Positions 43,843-54,688 of a stretch of 64,000 nt of DNA are shown piece after piece; the first letter of the stretch is position 1, and every line of letters begins with the position of its first letter. The notes below the pieces were generated by a model. The model saw only the letters and a list, made by a program, of their open reading frames with translations, ran no database searches and had not been told where the DNA came from. Position numbers and translations under genes: made by a program. The DNA is taken from the NCBI RefSeq assembly GCF_003047285.1, contig NZ_PZYX01000001.1:496001-560000 (forward strand), read 5' to 3'. Origin of the DNA: Nocardioides allogilvus (lineage in GTDB: Bacteria > Actinomycetota > Actinomycetes > Propionibacteriales > Nocardioidaceae).

Positions 43843-45114
43843 TCAGTTGGTGGCGGGGTTGTGGGCGGGGTGGCTGCTGGTGAGGTCAGCCCGGGAGCGG
43901 AGCGCCGCGAGGCGGCGCGTTGCGAGCTCGGCATAGAGAGCGACCCCGTCGGGCAGCACCGAGCTGTCGTAGGTGGCCTTCGGCGAGTGGTTGAAGGGCA
44001 CGGTCTGTGGGTCGGCTCCGCCGGCCACGGCCGAGAGCCCGATGAAGTTGCCGGGCACTTCGGCGAGCACGCGCGAGAAGTCCTCGGAGCCGGCGACCGG
44101 CGAGTCCATGGCGACGTGGCGCTCATCGCCGAAGAGGTCGATGACCGTGTCCGTGACGAAGGCCGTCTCGGCGACGTCGTTCGAGGTGATCGGGTACTGG
44201 TCGACGTACTGCACGTCGACCTCCAGCCCGTGCGCCGCGGCGATGCCCTTCAGGAGGCGGGGAGCCTCGAGCATCATCGTGTTGCGGGCGGCCTCCGAGA
44301 AGGTGCGCACCGTGGCCTGGAAGGTTGCGGTGTCCGGGATGACGTTGGCCTTGGTGCCGGCCTGGAGCAGGCCGACGGTCACCACGACGGGGTCGAAGAT
44401 GCTGAACCGTCGCGTGACCATGGTCTGCAGGGCCGTGACCATCTCGGCCACGGCGGGAACAGGGTCGCGACTGCGGTCGGGGGTGGAGCCGTGACCCCCC
44501 GACCCGACGACAGTCACGTGCAGCTCGTCCGAGGCGGAGAGGTAGGTCCCGGGGCGGGTGAGGACGTGGCCACCGGGAGCGAGCCCGGCGAAGACATGGA
44601 GGGCGTAGGCCGCGTCCGCTCGGCGCCCGGCCGCGTCGAGGATCCCCTCGCGGATCATCACGCCGGCGCCGTCCCACCCCTCCTCTCCGGGCTGGAACAT
44701 GAAGACGACATCGCCGGCCAACCGGTCGCGCTGGGCGCTGAGCAGGTGGGCGGAGCCAACGAGCATGCTGGTGTGCAGGTCGTGACCACAGGCGTGCATG
44801 GCCCCGTCGACCTGCGAGGAGAAGGGAAGGCCCGTCGCTTCCTGGACGGGGAGGCCGTCCATGTCGCCGCGCAGCAGGACGACGGGTGCGGGGCCGCTGT
44901 CCCCGGTCCCGGCGGGCGCCGTGCCTCGCAGAACGGCGGTGACCGACGTGGTGTCCGTCCCGGTGCTGATCTCGAGGGGGAGGCCGTCCAGGGCCGCGAT
45001 GACCTTCTCCTGCGTGCGCGGTAGGTGCAGGCCGATCTCGGGCTCCCGGTGCAGCGCCTCGCGCAGCTCAGTGAGGTCCGCGGCCATGGTTCGCGCGTCG
45101 TCCAGAGTGCTCAT
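43843..45114 (-). CDS. M20D family amidohydrolase / N-acyl-amino acid hydrolase
   Basis: 423 residues; zinc or manganese amidohydrolase of the hippurate hydrolase/IAA-amino acid hydrolase group. Motifs: LHREPEIGLHLPRTQ, LRGDMDGLPVQEATGLPF, GAMHACGHDLHTSMLVG (metal ligands), FMFQPGEEGWDGAGVMI, and the dimerisation domain at about 190-300. Upstream in the operon of the broken MFS carrier and divergent from an Lrp/AsnC regulator: the trio looks like an inducible scavenging unit for an acylated amino acid. Confidence 0.9.
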   Translation of the reverse strand: MSTLDDARTMAADLTELREALHREPEIGLHLPRTQEKVIAALDGLPLEISTGTDTTSVTAVLRGTAPAGTGDSGPAPVVLLRGDMDGLPVQEATGLPFSSQVDGAMHACGHDLHTSMLVGSAHLLSAQRDRLAGDVVFMFQPGEEGWDGAGVMIREGILDAAGRRADAAYALHVFAGLAPGGHVLTRPGTYLSASDELHVTVVGSGGHGSTPDRSRDPVPAVAEMVTALQTMVTRRFSIFDPVVVTVGLLQAGTKANVIPDTATFQATVRTFSEAARNTMMLEAPRLLKGIAAAHGLEVDVQYVDQYPITSNDVAETAFVTDTVIDLFGDERHVAMDSPVAGSEDFSRVLAEVPGNFIGLSAVAGGADPQTVPFNHSPKATYDSSVLPDGVALYAELATRRLAALRSRADLTSSHPAHNPATN

Positions 45115-45183
45115 GGGTCATCTCCTGCCTGGGAGGGCTGTGGCGTAGGAGACGAGTGTGCGATCGTCGTCACACTGTCCGCC

Positions 45184-45214
45184 CAACAATGTTGATTTCG
45201 ATCACCAAAAGGTG
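45184..45214. promoter_or_regulatory. candidate Lrp/AsnC operator region
   Basis: Two small dyads in the divergent gap: CAACAATGTTG (45184-45194) and CACCAAAAGGTG (45203-45214), centres about 19 bases apart, in an AT-rich patch between the amidohydrolase and regulator starts. Confidence 0.45.
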
Positions 45215-45230
45215 AAATGGAGGAGGAAAC

Positions 45231-46256
45231 GTGCACACTCCCGGCTTCCAGGAGGCGGATCTTGCACTTCTGCATTCTCTGCAGATTGCTCCTCGGGTCA
45301 CCTGGACCGACCTTTCTCGCGTCCTGGACGCCACACCGACGGCGCTGGCCGCCCGGTGGCACCGCCTCCGCTCGAGCGGGCTGGCCTGGGTCACGTCCTA
45401 TCCCGAGGCGCGCGGGGACGACCTGGTCACGTCGCTCGTCGAGGTCGATGTCGCGCCCGGTCATCGAGCCGAGGTCGTCCGCCTGTTGTGTCGCGACCCC
45501 CGGACCATTTCCGTCGAGGAGTCGGCACGTGGACGCGACCTGCTGCTCACCGTGCTCACCCCGGACCTCCCCTCCCTGACCCGCTTCGTCCTCGACGACA
45601 TGGCCGGCATCGCGGGCATCGAGCGGCAGCGCACCCACCTGGCCACAGCCGTCCACAGCGACGGCACGAACTGGCGGCTGGATGCGCTCGACCGGGACCA
45701 GCAGGCGGTATGTGAGCAGCTGGCTGCCGCTGCCGGACCACAGCCGGGTGTGACCCCGCCCCGTGACGCCGAGGCGCTGATCGACGCCCTGGCCCGCGAT
45801 GGCCGCGCGTCGGCCGCGGACCTGGCCCGACAGATCGGGCGGCCTGAGGCCACGGTGCGTCGCCAGCTCTCGCGGCTGGTCGGCTCGGGGGCGTTGCGCT
45901 TCCGCTGCGAAGTAGCTCAGCTGGCGTCCCGGTGGCCGATCAGCTGCACGTGGGTGGCGCGGGTGCCCGCTGCCGAGCGGGAGCGCACGGTCACCGCCCT
46001 CGGCACCCTGCCGGAGCTGCGCCTGTGCATCTCGACGACCGGGGACACCAACCTCATGTTCACGGTCTGGGTGCGTTCCTTGCAGCACCTCATGCGGCTC
46101 GAGCAGCTGCTCGGCGAGCGGCTGCCGTGGTTGGGGATCGTCGACAACGCGATCACGCTCCGCACGTCGAAACGGATCGGGTGGTTGCTCGACGACAACG
46201 GGTTGGCGACCGGGGAAGTCGTTCCTTCGAGCGCGCTGGCGTCCGTCGTGCGCTAG
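45231..46256 (+). CDS. Lrp/AsnC family regulator with two DNA-binding modules
   Basis: 341 residues, about twice the usual Lrp size. Two winged-helix segments (about residues 8-55, ALLHSLQIAPRVTWTDLSRV; and about 180-230, ALARDGRASAADLARQIGRP), each followed by a RAM-type ligand domain (ending MFTVWVRSLQHLMRLEQLLG). Duplicated forms are common in actinobacteria. GTG 45231 follows AGGAGG at 45220-45225. It presumably controls the divergent M20/MFS operon and itself. The end overlaps the next gene's 3' end by 4 bases. Confidence 0.85.
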   Translation: MHTPGFQEADLALLHSLQIAPRVTWTDLSRVLDATPTALAARWHRLRSSGLAWVTSYPEARGDDLVTSLVEVDVAPGHRAEVVRLLCRDPRTISVEESARGRDLLLTVLTPDLPSLTRFVLDDMAGIAGIERQRTHLATAVHSDGTNWRLDALDRDQQAVCEQLAAAAGPQPGVTPPRDAEALIDALARDGRASAADLARQIGRPEATVRRQLSRLVGSGALRFRCEVAQLASRWPISCTWVARVPAAERERTVTALGTLPELRLCISTTGDTNLMFTVWVRSLQHLMRLEQLLGERLPWLGIVDNAITLRTSKRIGWLLDDNGLATGEVVPSSALASVVR

Positions 46257-46858
46257 GCGCGGACGAGCCGGACCAGGCAGTCCCACGCAGTCTTGGTGAC
46301 CTCGCTGCCGTGACCGTCGTCGGCGGTCACGACCCGTTCCACCCGCTCGGCCCGGACGACCTCGAGCTCGATCCCATCGAGGTCGGCGAGCACATCCTGT
46401 GCCGTCATCAGCACGGACGGGTCCTGCGGGCCGCCGGTGCCCTCGGTCAGGTTGCTGGAGTCGTGGGCGACCCAGACCAGCGTGCCGCCCGGTCGCAATG
46501 ACGTGACGACATTGCGCACCGCCGTACGCCGCAGCGCGGCCGGCACCTGGAAGTAGGCCACCACTGCGAGGTCCAGTCCGTCGCTCGTCCACTCTGTCGC
46601 GTCGGCGCACACCCATGTGACTGACAGGTCGCCGGCCAACGTCCGGCCCTTGTCGACCGCGACCTGCGAGAAGTCGACTGCGGTCACGTCCCAGCCGAGG
46701 GAGGCCAGCCAGATCGCGTTGCGGCCCTCGCCGCACGCCAGGTCGACGGCTCGCCCGGGCGCCAGGTCCGCGCACTCGGCGGCCACGACGGCGTTGGGTC
46801 CGCGCGACCAGACGAGGTCGCTGGCGGCGTACCGCTCGTCCCATGCGTGTGAGTCCAT
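46253..46858 (-). CDS. class I SAM-dependent methyltransferase (TehB/thiopurine-type)
   Basis: 201 residues. MDSHAWDERYAASDLVWSRG start, motif I AVDLACGEGRNAIWLASLGW, VDFSQVAVDKGR, VCADATEW, and GGTLVWVAHD. This pattern is shared with TehB-like tellurite/chemical-resistance methyltransferases. TACGGT lies 6 bases upstream of ATG 46858, between catC and this gene, so it need not depend on the cat promoter. Confidence 0.83.
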   Translation of the reverse strand: MDSHAWDERYAASDLVWSRGPNAVVAAECADLAPGRAVDLACGEGRNAIWLASLGWDVTAVDFSQVAVDKGRTLAGDLSVTWVCADATEWTSDGLDLAVVAYFQVPAALRRTAVRNVVTSLRPGGTLVWVAHDSSNLTEGTGGPQDPSVLMTAQDVLADLDGIELEVVRAERVERVVTADDGHGSEVTKTAWDCLVRLVRA

Positions 46859-46864
46859 GGGACG

Positions 46865-46870
46865 ACCGTA
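46865..46870 (-). promoter_or_regulatory. -10 element of the methyltransferase gene
   Basis: TACGGT on the minus strand, 6-base spacer to ATG 46858, in the 14-base gap after catC. Confidence 0.5.
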
Positions 46871-46872
46871 TG

Positions 46873-47154
46873 TCAGGCGTTGATGTCGCTGGGGTGCTTG
46901 GCGAGCGGCGTCACCGTGATGTCCATGTAGGGGAACAGGGGGAGCCCGGAGAGCAGCTCGTGCAGCGCGTCGTTGGACTCCACGTCGAAGATCGAGACGT
47001 TGGCGTACTCGCCCACGATCCGCCACAGGTGTGGCCAGCGTCCGGACTCCTGGACCTCCTGGGCGTAGGCCTTCTCGCGGGCGACGAGGTCTGCCTTGAC
47101 CTCGGGGTCCATGTCGAGCGGGATGCGGACGTCCATCCGTGCGTGGAACAGCAT
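46873..47154 (-). CDS. catC: muconolactone delta-isomerase
   Basis: 93 residues, the family length; converts muconolactone to 3-oxoadipate enol-lactone in catechol ortho-cleavage. Landmarks: MLFHARMDVRIP, GRWPHLWRIVGEYANVSIFD, HELLSGLPLFPYMDITVTPL. It starts 4 bases after the catA stop. catB (muconate cycloisomerase) is not in the window. Confidence 0.93.
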   Translation of the reverse strand: MLFHARMDVRIPLDMDPEVKADLVAREKAYAQEVQESGRWPHLWRIVGEYANVSIFDVESNDALHELLSGLPLFPYMDITVTPLAKHPSDINA

Positions 47155-47158
47155 GTGG

Positions 47159-48345
<1,187 letters not shown>

Positions 48346-48353
48346 CCCAACGT

Positions 48354-48393
48354 CCCGGTGGCCGGTGATCTCCTCATCGCGCCGGCCACCGGG
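48354..48393 (+). terminator. terminator after the dioxygenase fragment
   Basis: Perfect 12-base arms CCCGGTGGCCGG/CCGGCCACCGGG with a 16-base loop, 8 bases past the stop. Confidence 0.7.
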
Positions 48394-48414
48394 TCTCCAC
48401 GTCCGGAGTCCCTC

Positions 48415-49008
48415 ATGTCCCTCCCCGCCTTCCTCGGCTGGCCCCCTGCCGGCACCTTCACCACTGGCTCGGCCGTCACCGTCGGCGTCTTCGACGGCTT
48501 CCACCGCGGTCACGAGGCGCTCGTACGCCGCACCGTCGGGCACGCCCGCCGGCTGGGTGTCCCAGCGGTGCTGGTCACCTTCAGCCCGCACCCGTTGAAG
48601 GTCCTCGCACCCGGTGCGGCTCCCCGTCAGCTGATGTCCGTCGACGACCGGGTGGCCCACGCGCTGTCGCTCGGGATCGACACGGTCGTCGTCCTGCCCT
48701 TCACGATCGAGCTGTCCGTCCAGCCCGCGGCGGACTTCGTGGCCGACGGGCTCGTGGCGGCGCTGGATGTCCGGCAGCTCGTCGTGGGCGACAACTTCCG
48801 GTGCGGTCGGGGAGGAGAGGGCGACGTGGCTCGGCTCACCGAGCTCGGGCGCAGCCACGGCTTCGGCGTCGAGGCGGTGGACCTGGTCGAGGCCGCCGGT
48901 CAGCGCTGCTCCTCCACGGAGGTCCGACGCCGGCTGGCCTGCGGCGACGTCGCGGGTGCCCGCGAGCTGCTCGGTCGTGACGACCGACGCGTGCTGGCGC
49001 GGACCTGA
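48415..49008 (+). CDS. FAD synthetase (FMN adenylyltransferase), RibF N-terminal domain only
   Basis: 197 residues. The nucleotidyltransferase part of RibF is complete: VGVFDGFHRGHEALVRR (HxGH-like), VTFSPHPLKVL, VVGDNFRCGRGGEGDV and the CSSTEVRRRL motif. The C-terminal riboflavin kinase domain of bifunctional RibF is absent: the frame ends at residue 197 without decay. It may therefore make FAD from FMN for the adjacent flavin enzyme, besides a full RibF elsewhere. ATG 48415 with CCGGAG upstream. Confidence 0.8.
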   Translation: MSLPAFLGWPPAGTFTTGSAVTVGVFDGFHRGHEALVRRTVGHARRLGVPAVLVTFSPHPLKVLAPGAAPRQLMSVDDRVAHALSLGIDTVVVLPFTIELSVQPAADFVADGLVAALDVRQLVVGDNFRCGRGGEGDVARLTELGRSHGFGVEAVDLVEAAGQRCSSTEVRRRLACGDVAGARELLGRDDRRVLART

Positions 49009-49015
49009 GGATGCC

Positions 49016-49021
49016 TACGGT
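49016..49021 (+). promoter_or_regulatory. -10 element of the flavin reductase gene
   Basis: TACGGT, 6-base spacer, ATG 49028. Confidence 0.5.
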
Positions 49022-49027
49022 GGCCCC

Positions 49028-49642
49028 ATGACCCGCGACCGCACAGTCTTCGCCGCCGACGATCCCGACGTCCGGATCTATCCGCTGCTCACGGCCACCG
49101 TCGTGCCGCGGCCGATCGCCTGGATCTCCAGCCGCTCGGCCACCGGGGTCGGCAACCTCGCGCCGCACTCCTTCTTCACGGTCGCCGCCGCGGACCCGCC
49201 GATCGTGCAGTTCACCTCGGTGGGCGACAAGGACACGCTGCGCAACGTGCGTGAGACCGGGGAGTTCGTCGTCAACCTCGCCTCAGCGCCGATGGTCGAC
49301 TCGATCAACGCGTCCAGTGCCCGCTTCGACCCCCTGGTGGACGAGGCGGAGGCGCTCGGCGTCCGGCTCGAACCCAGCGTGCGGGTGTCGGTGCCGCGCG
49401 TCGCCGACGCCCCCGCGTCCATCGAGTGCCGGCTCCACTCCATGATCGAGCTCGGCGACTCGACGGTCGTGCTCGGCGCCGTGCTCGCGGTCACCGTCCT
49501 GAGCTCCGCTCTCGCCGCCGACGGGCTCCCGGACATCGCCGAACTGCGGCCGGTGTCGCGTCTCGGTCGCAACGAGTGGGGCCACCCGCCCGAGGTGTTC
49601 AAGCTCGACCGCCCCGCCGGGCCGGCAGGGTCCGTAACGTAG
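49028..49642 (+). CDS. flavin reductase-like FMN-binding protein
   Basis: 204 residues, split-barrel FMN-binding fold. Family blocks: [58 protein letters not shown]. Homologues (DIM6/NTAB group) either supply reduced flavin to monooxygenases or act on small substrates. It stands next to the FAD synthetase and behind aromatic-degradation genes. Confidence 0.85.
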   Translation: MTRDRTVFAADDPDVRIYPLLTATVVPRPIAWISSRSATGVGNLAPHSFFTVAAADPPIVQFTSVGDKDTLRNVRETGEFVVNLASAPMVDSINASSARFDPLVDEAEALGVRLEPSVRVSVPRVADAPASIECRLHSMIELGDSTVVLGAVLAVTVLSSALAADGLPDIAELRPVSRLGRNEWGHPPEVFKLDRPAGPAGSVT

Positions 49643-49647
49643 GGAGC

Positions 49648-49845
49648 ATGTCCAACCGTCTCGCCGTCGCCACATCGCCGTACCTGCTCCAACATGCCGA
49701 CAACCCGGTCGACTGGTGGGAGTGGAGCCCGGAGGCGTTCGAGGAGGCGCGTCGCCGCAACGTGCCGATCCTGCTGAGCGTCGGGTACGCCGCCTGCCAT
49801 GCCACGTCAAGAACGGTGCGCTCCGGATTTGGTCTGAAATCATAA
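49648..49845 (+). pseudogene. 5' fragment of a DUF255/YyaL thioredoxin-domain gene
   Basis: Begins like the intact gene at 51747 ([20 protein letters not shown], then [20 protein letters not shown]), but the match stops just after SVGYAACH, at about 49808, and the frame ends 12 codons later in unrelated sequence. Bases 49708-49784 are identical to 51808-51884, while the first 60 bases differ at many positions. The CHWCHV motif is destroyed by a 4-base loss next to the breakpoint. TAACGT lies 7 bases before its ATG. Confidence 0.85.
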
Positions 49846-50045
49846 AACCGCAGGTCAGGCGCCCTATTTCGGTTCGCGTTGGTTCGCCGCGGATCGCCGT
49901 TTGACACCGATTTCGGGGCTTCGTGCATCACTTTGCCCCCATCACTGGTCACCCAGTGGCACGGCGAAACCCCGGCGATGTGGCCCGTGGCCAGTGATCG
50001 TTTCGGGGTCTTCGCCCATGATTCTAGGACCTGTCTTCGATGACG
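49846..50045. other. intergenic, structured, low GC for this genome
   Basis: No gene seen. It contains the dyad CACTGG/CCAGTG (49943-49958), a further inverted copy CCAGTGAT near 49995, and two direct copies of TTTCGGGG with nearby TTCG (about 49911 and 50000). It lies at the left part of the accessory segment and could hold an element end or terminator for the ATPase gene. Confidence 0.4.
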
Positions 50046-51296
50046 TCACGGTCCGAGACAGCCGATCGGTATGACATGGACGCCGTCCTCCCGGAGGCCA
50101 CCCGCTCCGGTGCTGGTGATGACGCCAAGACAGGCGGGCTCGCCATGCCGCGACGTATCCACCTTAGCCTTGAACCGAAGTAGGGCTGCCGCCGCATCGT
50201 CGACGGCATCCGGACTGAGTTTGACCTCGAAGGCTCCCCACTTGTTGGGTCCGACGCTGACGATCGCGTCGACCTCGTGGCCATCGGCGTCTCGCCAGGA
50301 TTCGACGCGCGCGTCGAGAGGCTGGGCATAGATCCGAAGGTCACGGATGACAAGGGCTTCGTAGTGGAGTCCCAGTCCGTTGAAGTCATGCCTGAGGTCA
50401 CTGGTGCCGAGTCCGAGGGCGGCGGGCCCGAGCGACGGGTCGATGAAGTAGCGGACTGGCGCGGTGCGCAGTCGGGCACGGGAGCGCATGTGGGGCAGCC
50501 AGGCGGGGGAGTTGTCGAGAAGGTGGAGTCGCTCCAGGGCCGTGAGATAGGCGGTCAGAGTTTCCTTGGCGATGGGCCCGTCTTCGCCGCCGACGTCTTT
50601 CGCGAGCTCGACGGCCTTCGTGGCCTGTGCGACGGATCGCCCGAGTGACTCCAGGAGCCGACGGAGGTTGGAGGGGTCACGACGGGAGCCGAGCTTCTGG
50701 ATGTCGACCTCGACGATGTTGGTGAGGTAGTCGCGCAGCCAGCGTCGGGCACCGGTTTCGTCGGCGTCGATGAGTTCTGGCCAACCGCCGATCACGATGC
50801 GCTTGAGGAGTTCGTCGAACGTGAGGTGGGTGCCGAGGCCTGTCTGCCGATCGCCCGCGATGAGCTTGGCCAGCGACATCTCGCCGTTCGAGTGCCCGGA
50901 TTCGAAGAGGCTCATGGGGCGCATCTTCATCACTGAGAAGCGCCCGGCTCCGGAGTGCCGCGAGGCATCGTCGGTCGGGGTCGCCGATCCGGTGAGGATG
51001 AAGAGGCCCTTGCCTTCGCGGTCGTCCACCTGCCGGCGGACCTTGTTCCAGATCGCCGGCTCGACCTGCCACTCGTCGAACAGGATCGGCGTCGGGTTGT
51101 CGAAGAGGCGTTCCGGCGCAAGCGTCATCAAGCGACGTGCTGCCTGGTCCTCATCGAGGCGGATAACAGTTTCGGCGTGCTGGGTCGCCGTCGCGGTCTT
51201 ACCGCAGGCCTTTGGGCCTTCGATCAGGACCGCTCCGATGTAGCCGAGTCGTTCGACGAGCTCGCGGTCAGCAATGCGCTGGAGATAACCTGCCAT
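50046..51296 (-). CDS. AAA_14 ATPase with DUF4143 domain
   Basis: 416 residues. Walker A GPKACGKTATA near residue 28-38, Walker B-like PILFDEWQVEPAIW, sensor GSATP, then a winged-helix region and the DUF4143 domain, whose end HEVDAIVSVG ... GAFEVKLS matches the D...ExK pattern of PD-(D/E)xK nucleases. Such proteins are common, patchily distributed, and of unproved function. ATG 51296 is preceded by TAGACT at 6 bases and by four 23-bp repeats. It interrupts the region between a DUF255 fragment and its intact copy, which suggests acquisition. Confidence 0.85.
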   Translation of the reverse strand: MAGYLQRIADRELVERLGYIGAVLIEGPKACGKTATATQHAETVIRLDEDQAARRLMTLAPERLFDNPTPILFDEWQVEPAIWNKVRRQVDDREGKGLFILTGSATPTDDASRHSGAGRFSVMKMRPMSLFESGHSNGEMSLAKLIAGDRQTGLGTHLTFDELLKRIVIGGWPELIDADETGARRWLRDYLTNIVEVDIQKLGSRRDPSNLRRLLESLGRSVAQATKAVELAKDVGGEDGPIAKETLTAYLTALERLHLLDNSPAWLPHMRSRARLRTAPVRYFIDPSLGPAALGLGTSDLRHDFNGLGLHYEALVIRDLRIYAQPLDARVESWRDADGHEVDAIVSVGPNKWGAFEVKLSPDAVDDAAAALLRFKAKVDTSRHGEPACLGVITSTGAGGLREDGVHVIPIGCLGP

Positions 51297-51302
51297 GCAG
51301 GT

Positions 51303-51308
51303 AGTCTA
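51303..51308 (-). promoter_or_regulatory. -10 element of the ATPase gene
   Basis: TAGACT on the minus strand, 6-base spacer to ATG 51296; directly adjoins the repeat array. Confidence 0.55.
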
Positions 51309-51399
51309 CCGTTTGCGGAAGATGGAGTCGACTGTTTGCGGATTGCTCGATCGACCTTTTGCGGAGATCGAATCTGAACTTCTGCGGAGTCTGGCACAC
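51308..51399. repeat. four direct repeats with 23-bp period upstream of the ATPase
   Basis: Units start at 51308, 51331, 51354 and 51377. Shared core: ACCGTTTGCGGA, ACTGTTTGCGGA, ACCTTTTGCGGA, AACTTCTGCGGA. The first three also end in similar TCG/CTG triplets. The period is exact, not a multiple of 3, and covers roughly positions -12 to -104 relative to the ATPase start, so it looks like an iterated protein-binding site rather than coding repeats. Confidence 0.8.
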
Positions 51400-51746
51400 C
51401 GCCTCTGGCGGGAGAAGGTGTCGCGTTGCGAGCTAAACACATCGAACACGACAACTTCGTGACAGCGCGAGATCTGACGCCGACGAGGAAGATCGGGCGG
51501 GCTGCGCGGTAGAGAGGGTGCAGTCACGCGGAGCGCGCCAGCGCGGGCGACCTGTCCAGCGGGCTGTTGGACGAATGCCGTGGATCAGCCAGCGCGCCGT
51601 CGTCGCTTGGCCTGGGGGAGCAGGTCGGCAACGGTCCCCTCCTTCGGCCCTCCTCAACCTCCGGGCGGCGGGCCTGTGCGGCCGTTGAGGAGGCGCGTCA
51701 GCGCCGTCACGAAACCCCGCACCCCCAGCGTGGCAGTCTTGGGGGC
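51400..51746. other. intergenic with inverted repeat and REP-like sequence
   Basis: No convincing gene in either direction. CCTCCTCAAC (51649-51658) and GTTGAGGAGG (51684-51693) form a perfect 10-base inverted repeat. The stretch 51684-51714, ending TCACGAAACC, resembles the REP-like element at 27657-27689. A CAGTCT hexamer 7 bases before ATG 51747 is the likely promoter of the next gene. Confidence 0.5.
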
Positions 51747-53708
<1,962 letters not shown>

Positions 53709-53742
53709 CTCCGTTGTCGGTCATCGGTGCCAGAGTGTTCGC

Positions 53743-54672
53743 ATGCGACTCGGGACCGCGATGACGACGAAGACAGTGCAGACCCAGCCACGCCGTTTCT
53801 ACGACGGCGGGGTGCTGGCGATCGGTGACCGGATCGGGTTGCCACCCGACCCCGACGCCGATCCCCGGATCGTGCTGGAGCGACACCTGGAGGCCGACCT
53901 CGAGATCTTCAGCCTGGAGCGGCGCATCGCCTACCGCGACCGGCACCTCGGGGAGATCCTGGTGCCGTCGTCGCCCGAGTTCCGCACCGACCTGACCTCC
54001 ACGCCCGCCCTGTTCACGTGGCTGGTGCCGAAGACCGGCGCCCACCTGCCGGCGGCGCTGGTGCACGACGCCCTGGTCGCGGGGGGTGGCGGCGACCCGT
54101 CCTACACCTCGACACAGGGCCACGACATCGATCGCGTCGAGGCGGACCGGGTGTTCCGCGACGCCATGGCCGACACCGGCACCGGCGTCGTGCGGCGCTG
54201 GATCGTCTGGGCGGCCGTCGCGGCCGCGACGATCTTCGTGAAGGGCGGACTGCCCTGGTCACCACTGGCCCGCTGGGCCCACCGCGTCGGTGCAGGCGCG
54301 TCGCTGGCGGTGATCGTCTACCTCGGCTACTGCGCGACCGGTGACCTCGTCGACCAGCGCTGGCCGCTGACCCTGCCGCTGCCGTGGATGGGGGAGCGGG
54401 CGTGGTGGCTGGAGGTCGTCGGCGGGCTCGTCGGCGCGATCGTCATCCCGCTGGCGCTGAGCCTGCTGTGGGGCAGGTTCCTGCGGGCCGGGGTGATCAG
54501 CTGCGTGATGCTGGCCGTGCTGCTCCACGTGACCGTGGGCCTGGCCGCGATCTCGCTGACCTACCTCGCGCTCGAGCGGCTCGCCCGTCGGGCGCCGTTG
54601 CTGGCGCGGCTGCTCGCGGTGGTGGTCGCGGTGTCCGCGATCGTGCTGTTCGTGTGGCTGAGCCTCGGGTGA
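53743..54672 (+). CDS. DUF1353 protein with C-terminal membrane domain
   Basis: 309 residues. The N-terminal half matches DUF1353 (LVPSSPEFRTDLTSTPALFT, HLPAALVHDALVA), a family first noted in phages. The C-terminal half has at least five transmembrane helices (RRWIVWAAVAAATIFV ... VVAVSAIVLFVWLSL). The fusion with a membrane domain is seen in actinobacteria; function unknown. CAGAGT stands 6 bases before the ATG. Confidence 0.75.
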   Translation: MRLGTAMTTKTVQTQPRRFYDGGVLAIGDRIGLPPDPDADPRIVLERHLEADLEIFSLERRIAYRDRHLGEILVPSSPEFRTDLTSTPALFTWLVPKTGAHLPAALVHDALVAGGGGDPSYTSTQGHDIDRVEADRVFRDAMADTGTGVVRRWIVWAAVAAATIFVKGGLPWSPLARWAHRVGAGASLAVIVYLGYCATGDLVDQRWPLTLPLPWMGERAWWLEVVGGLVGAIVIPLALSLLWGRFLRAGVISCVMLAVLLHVTVGLAAISLTYLALERLARRAPLLARLLAVVVAVSAIVLFVWLSLG

Positions 54673-54688
54673 ACCTCGGCTGCGGCGC

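Noticed and set aside
50046..51296. Transposase or integrase in the accessory segment
   Set aside because: The only real frame is the AAA_14/DUF4143 ATPase; no DDE, HUH or tyrosine/serine recombinase motif is visible, and no terminal inverted repeats could be paired across the segment.
51308..51399. CRISPR-like array
   Set aside because: The 23-bp units have no separate conserved repeat and unique spacer, the number is only four, and no cas genes are near. A promoter-linked binding-site array fits better.
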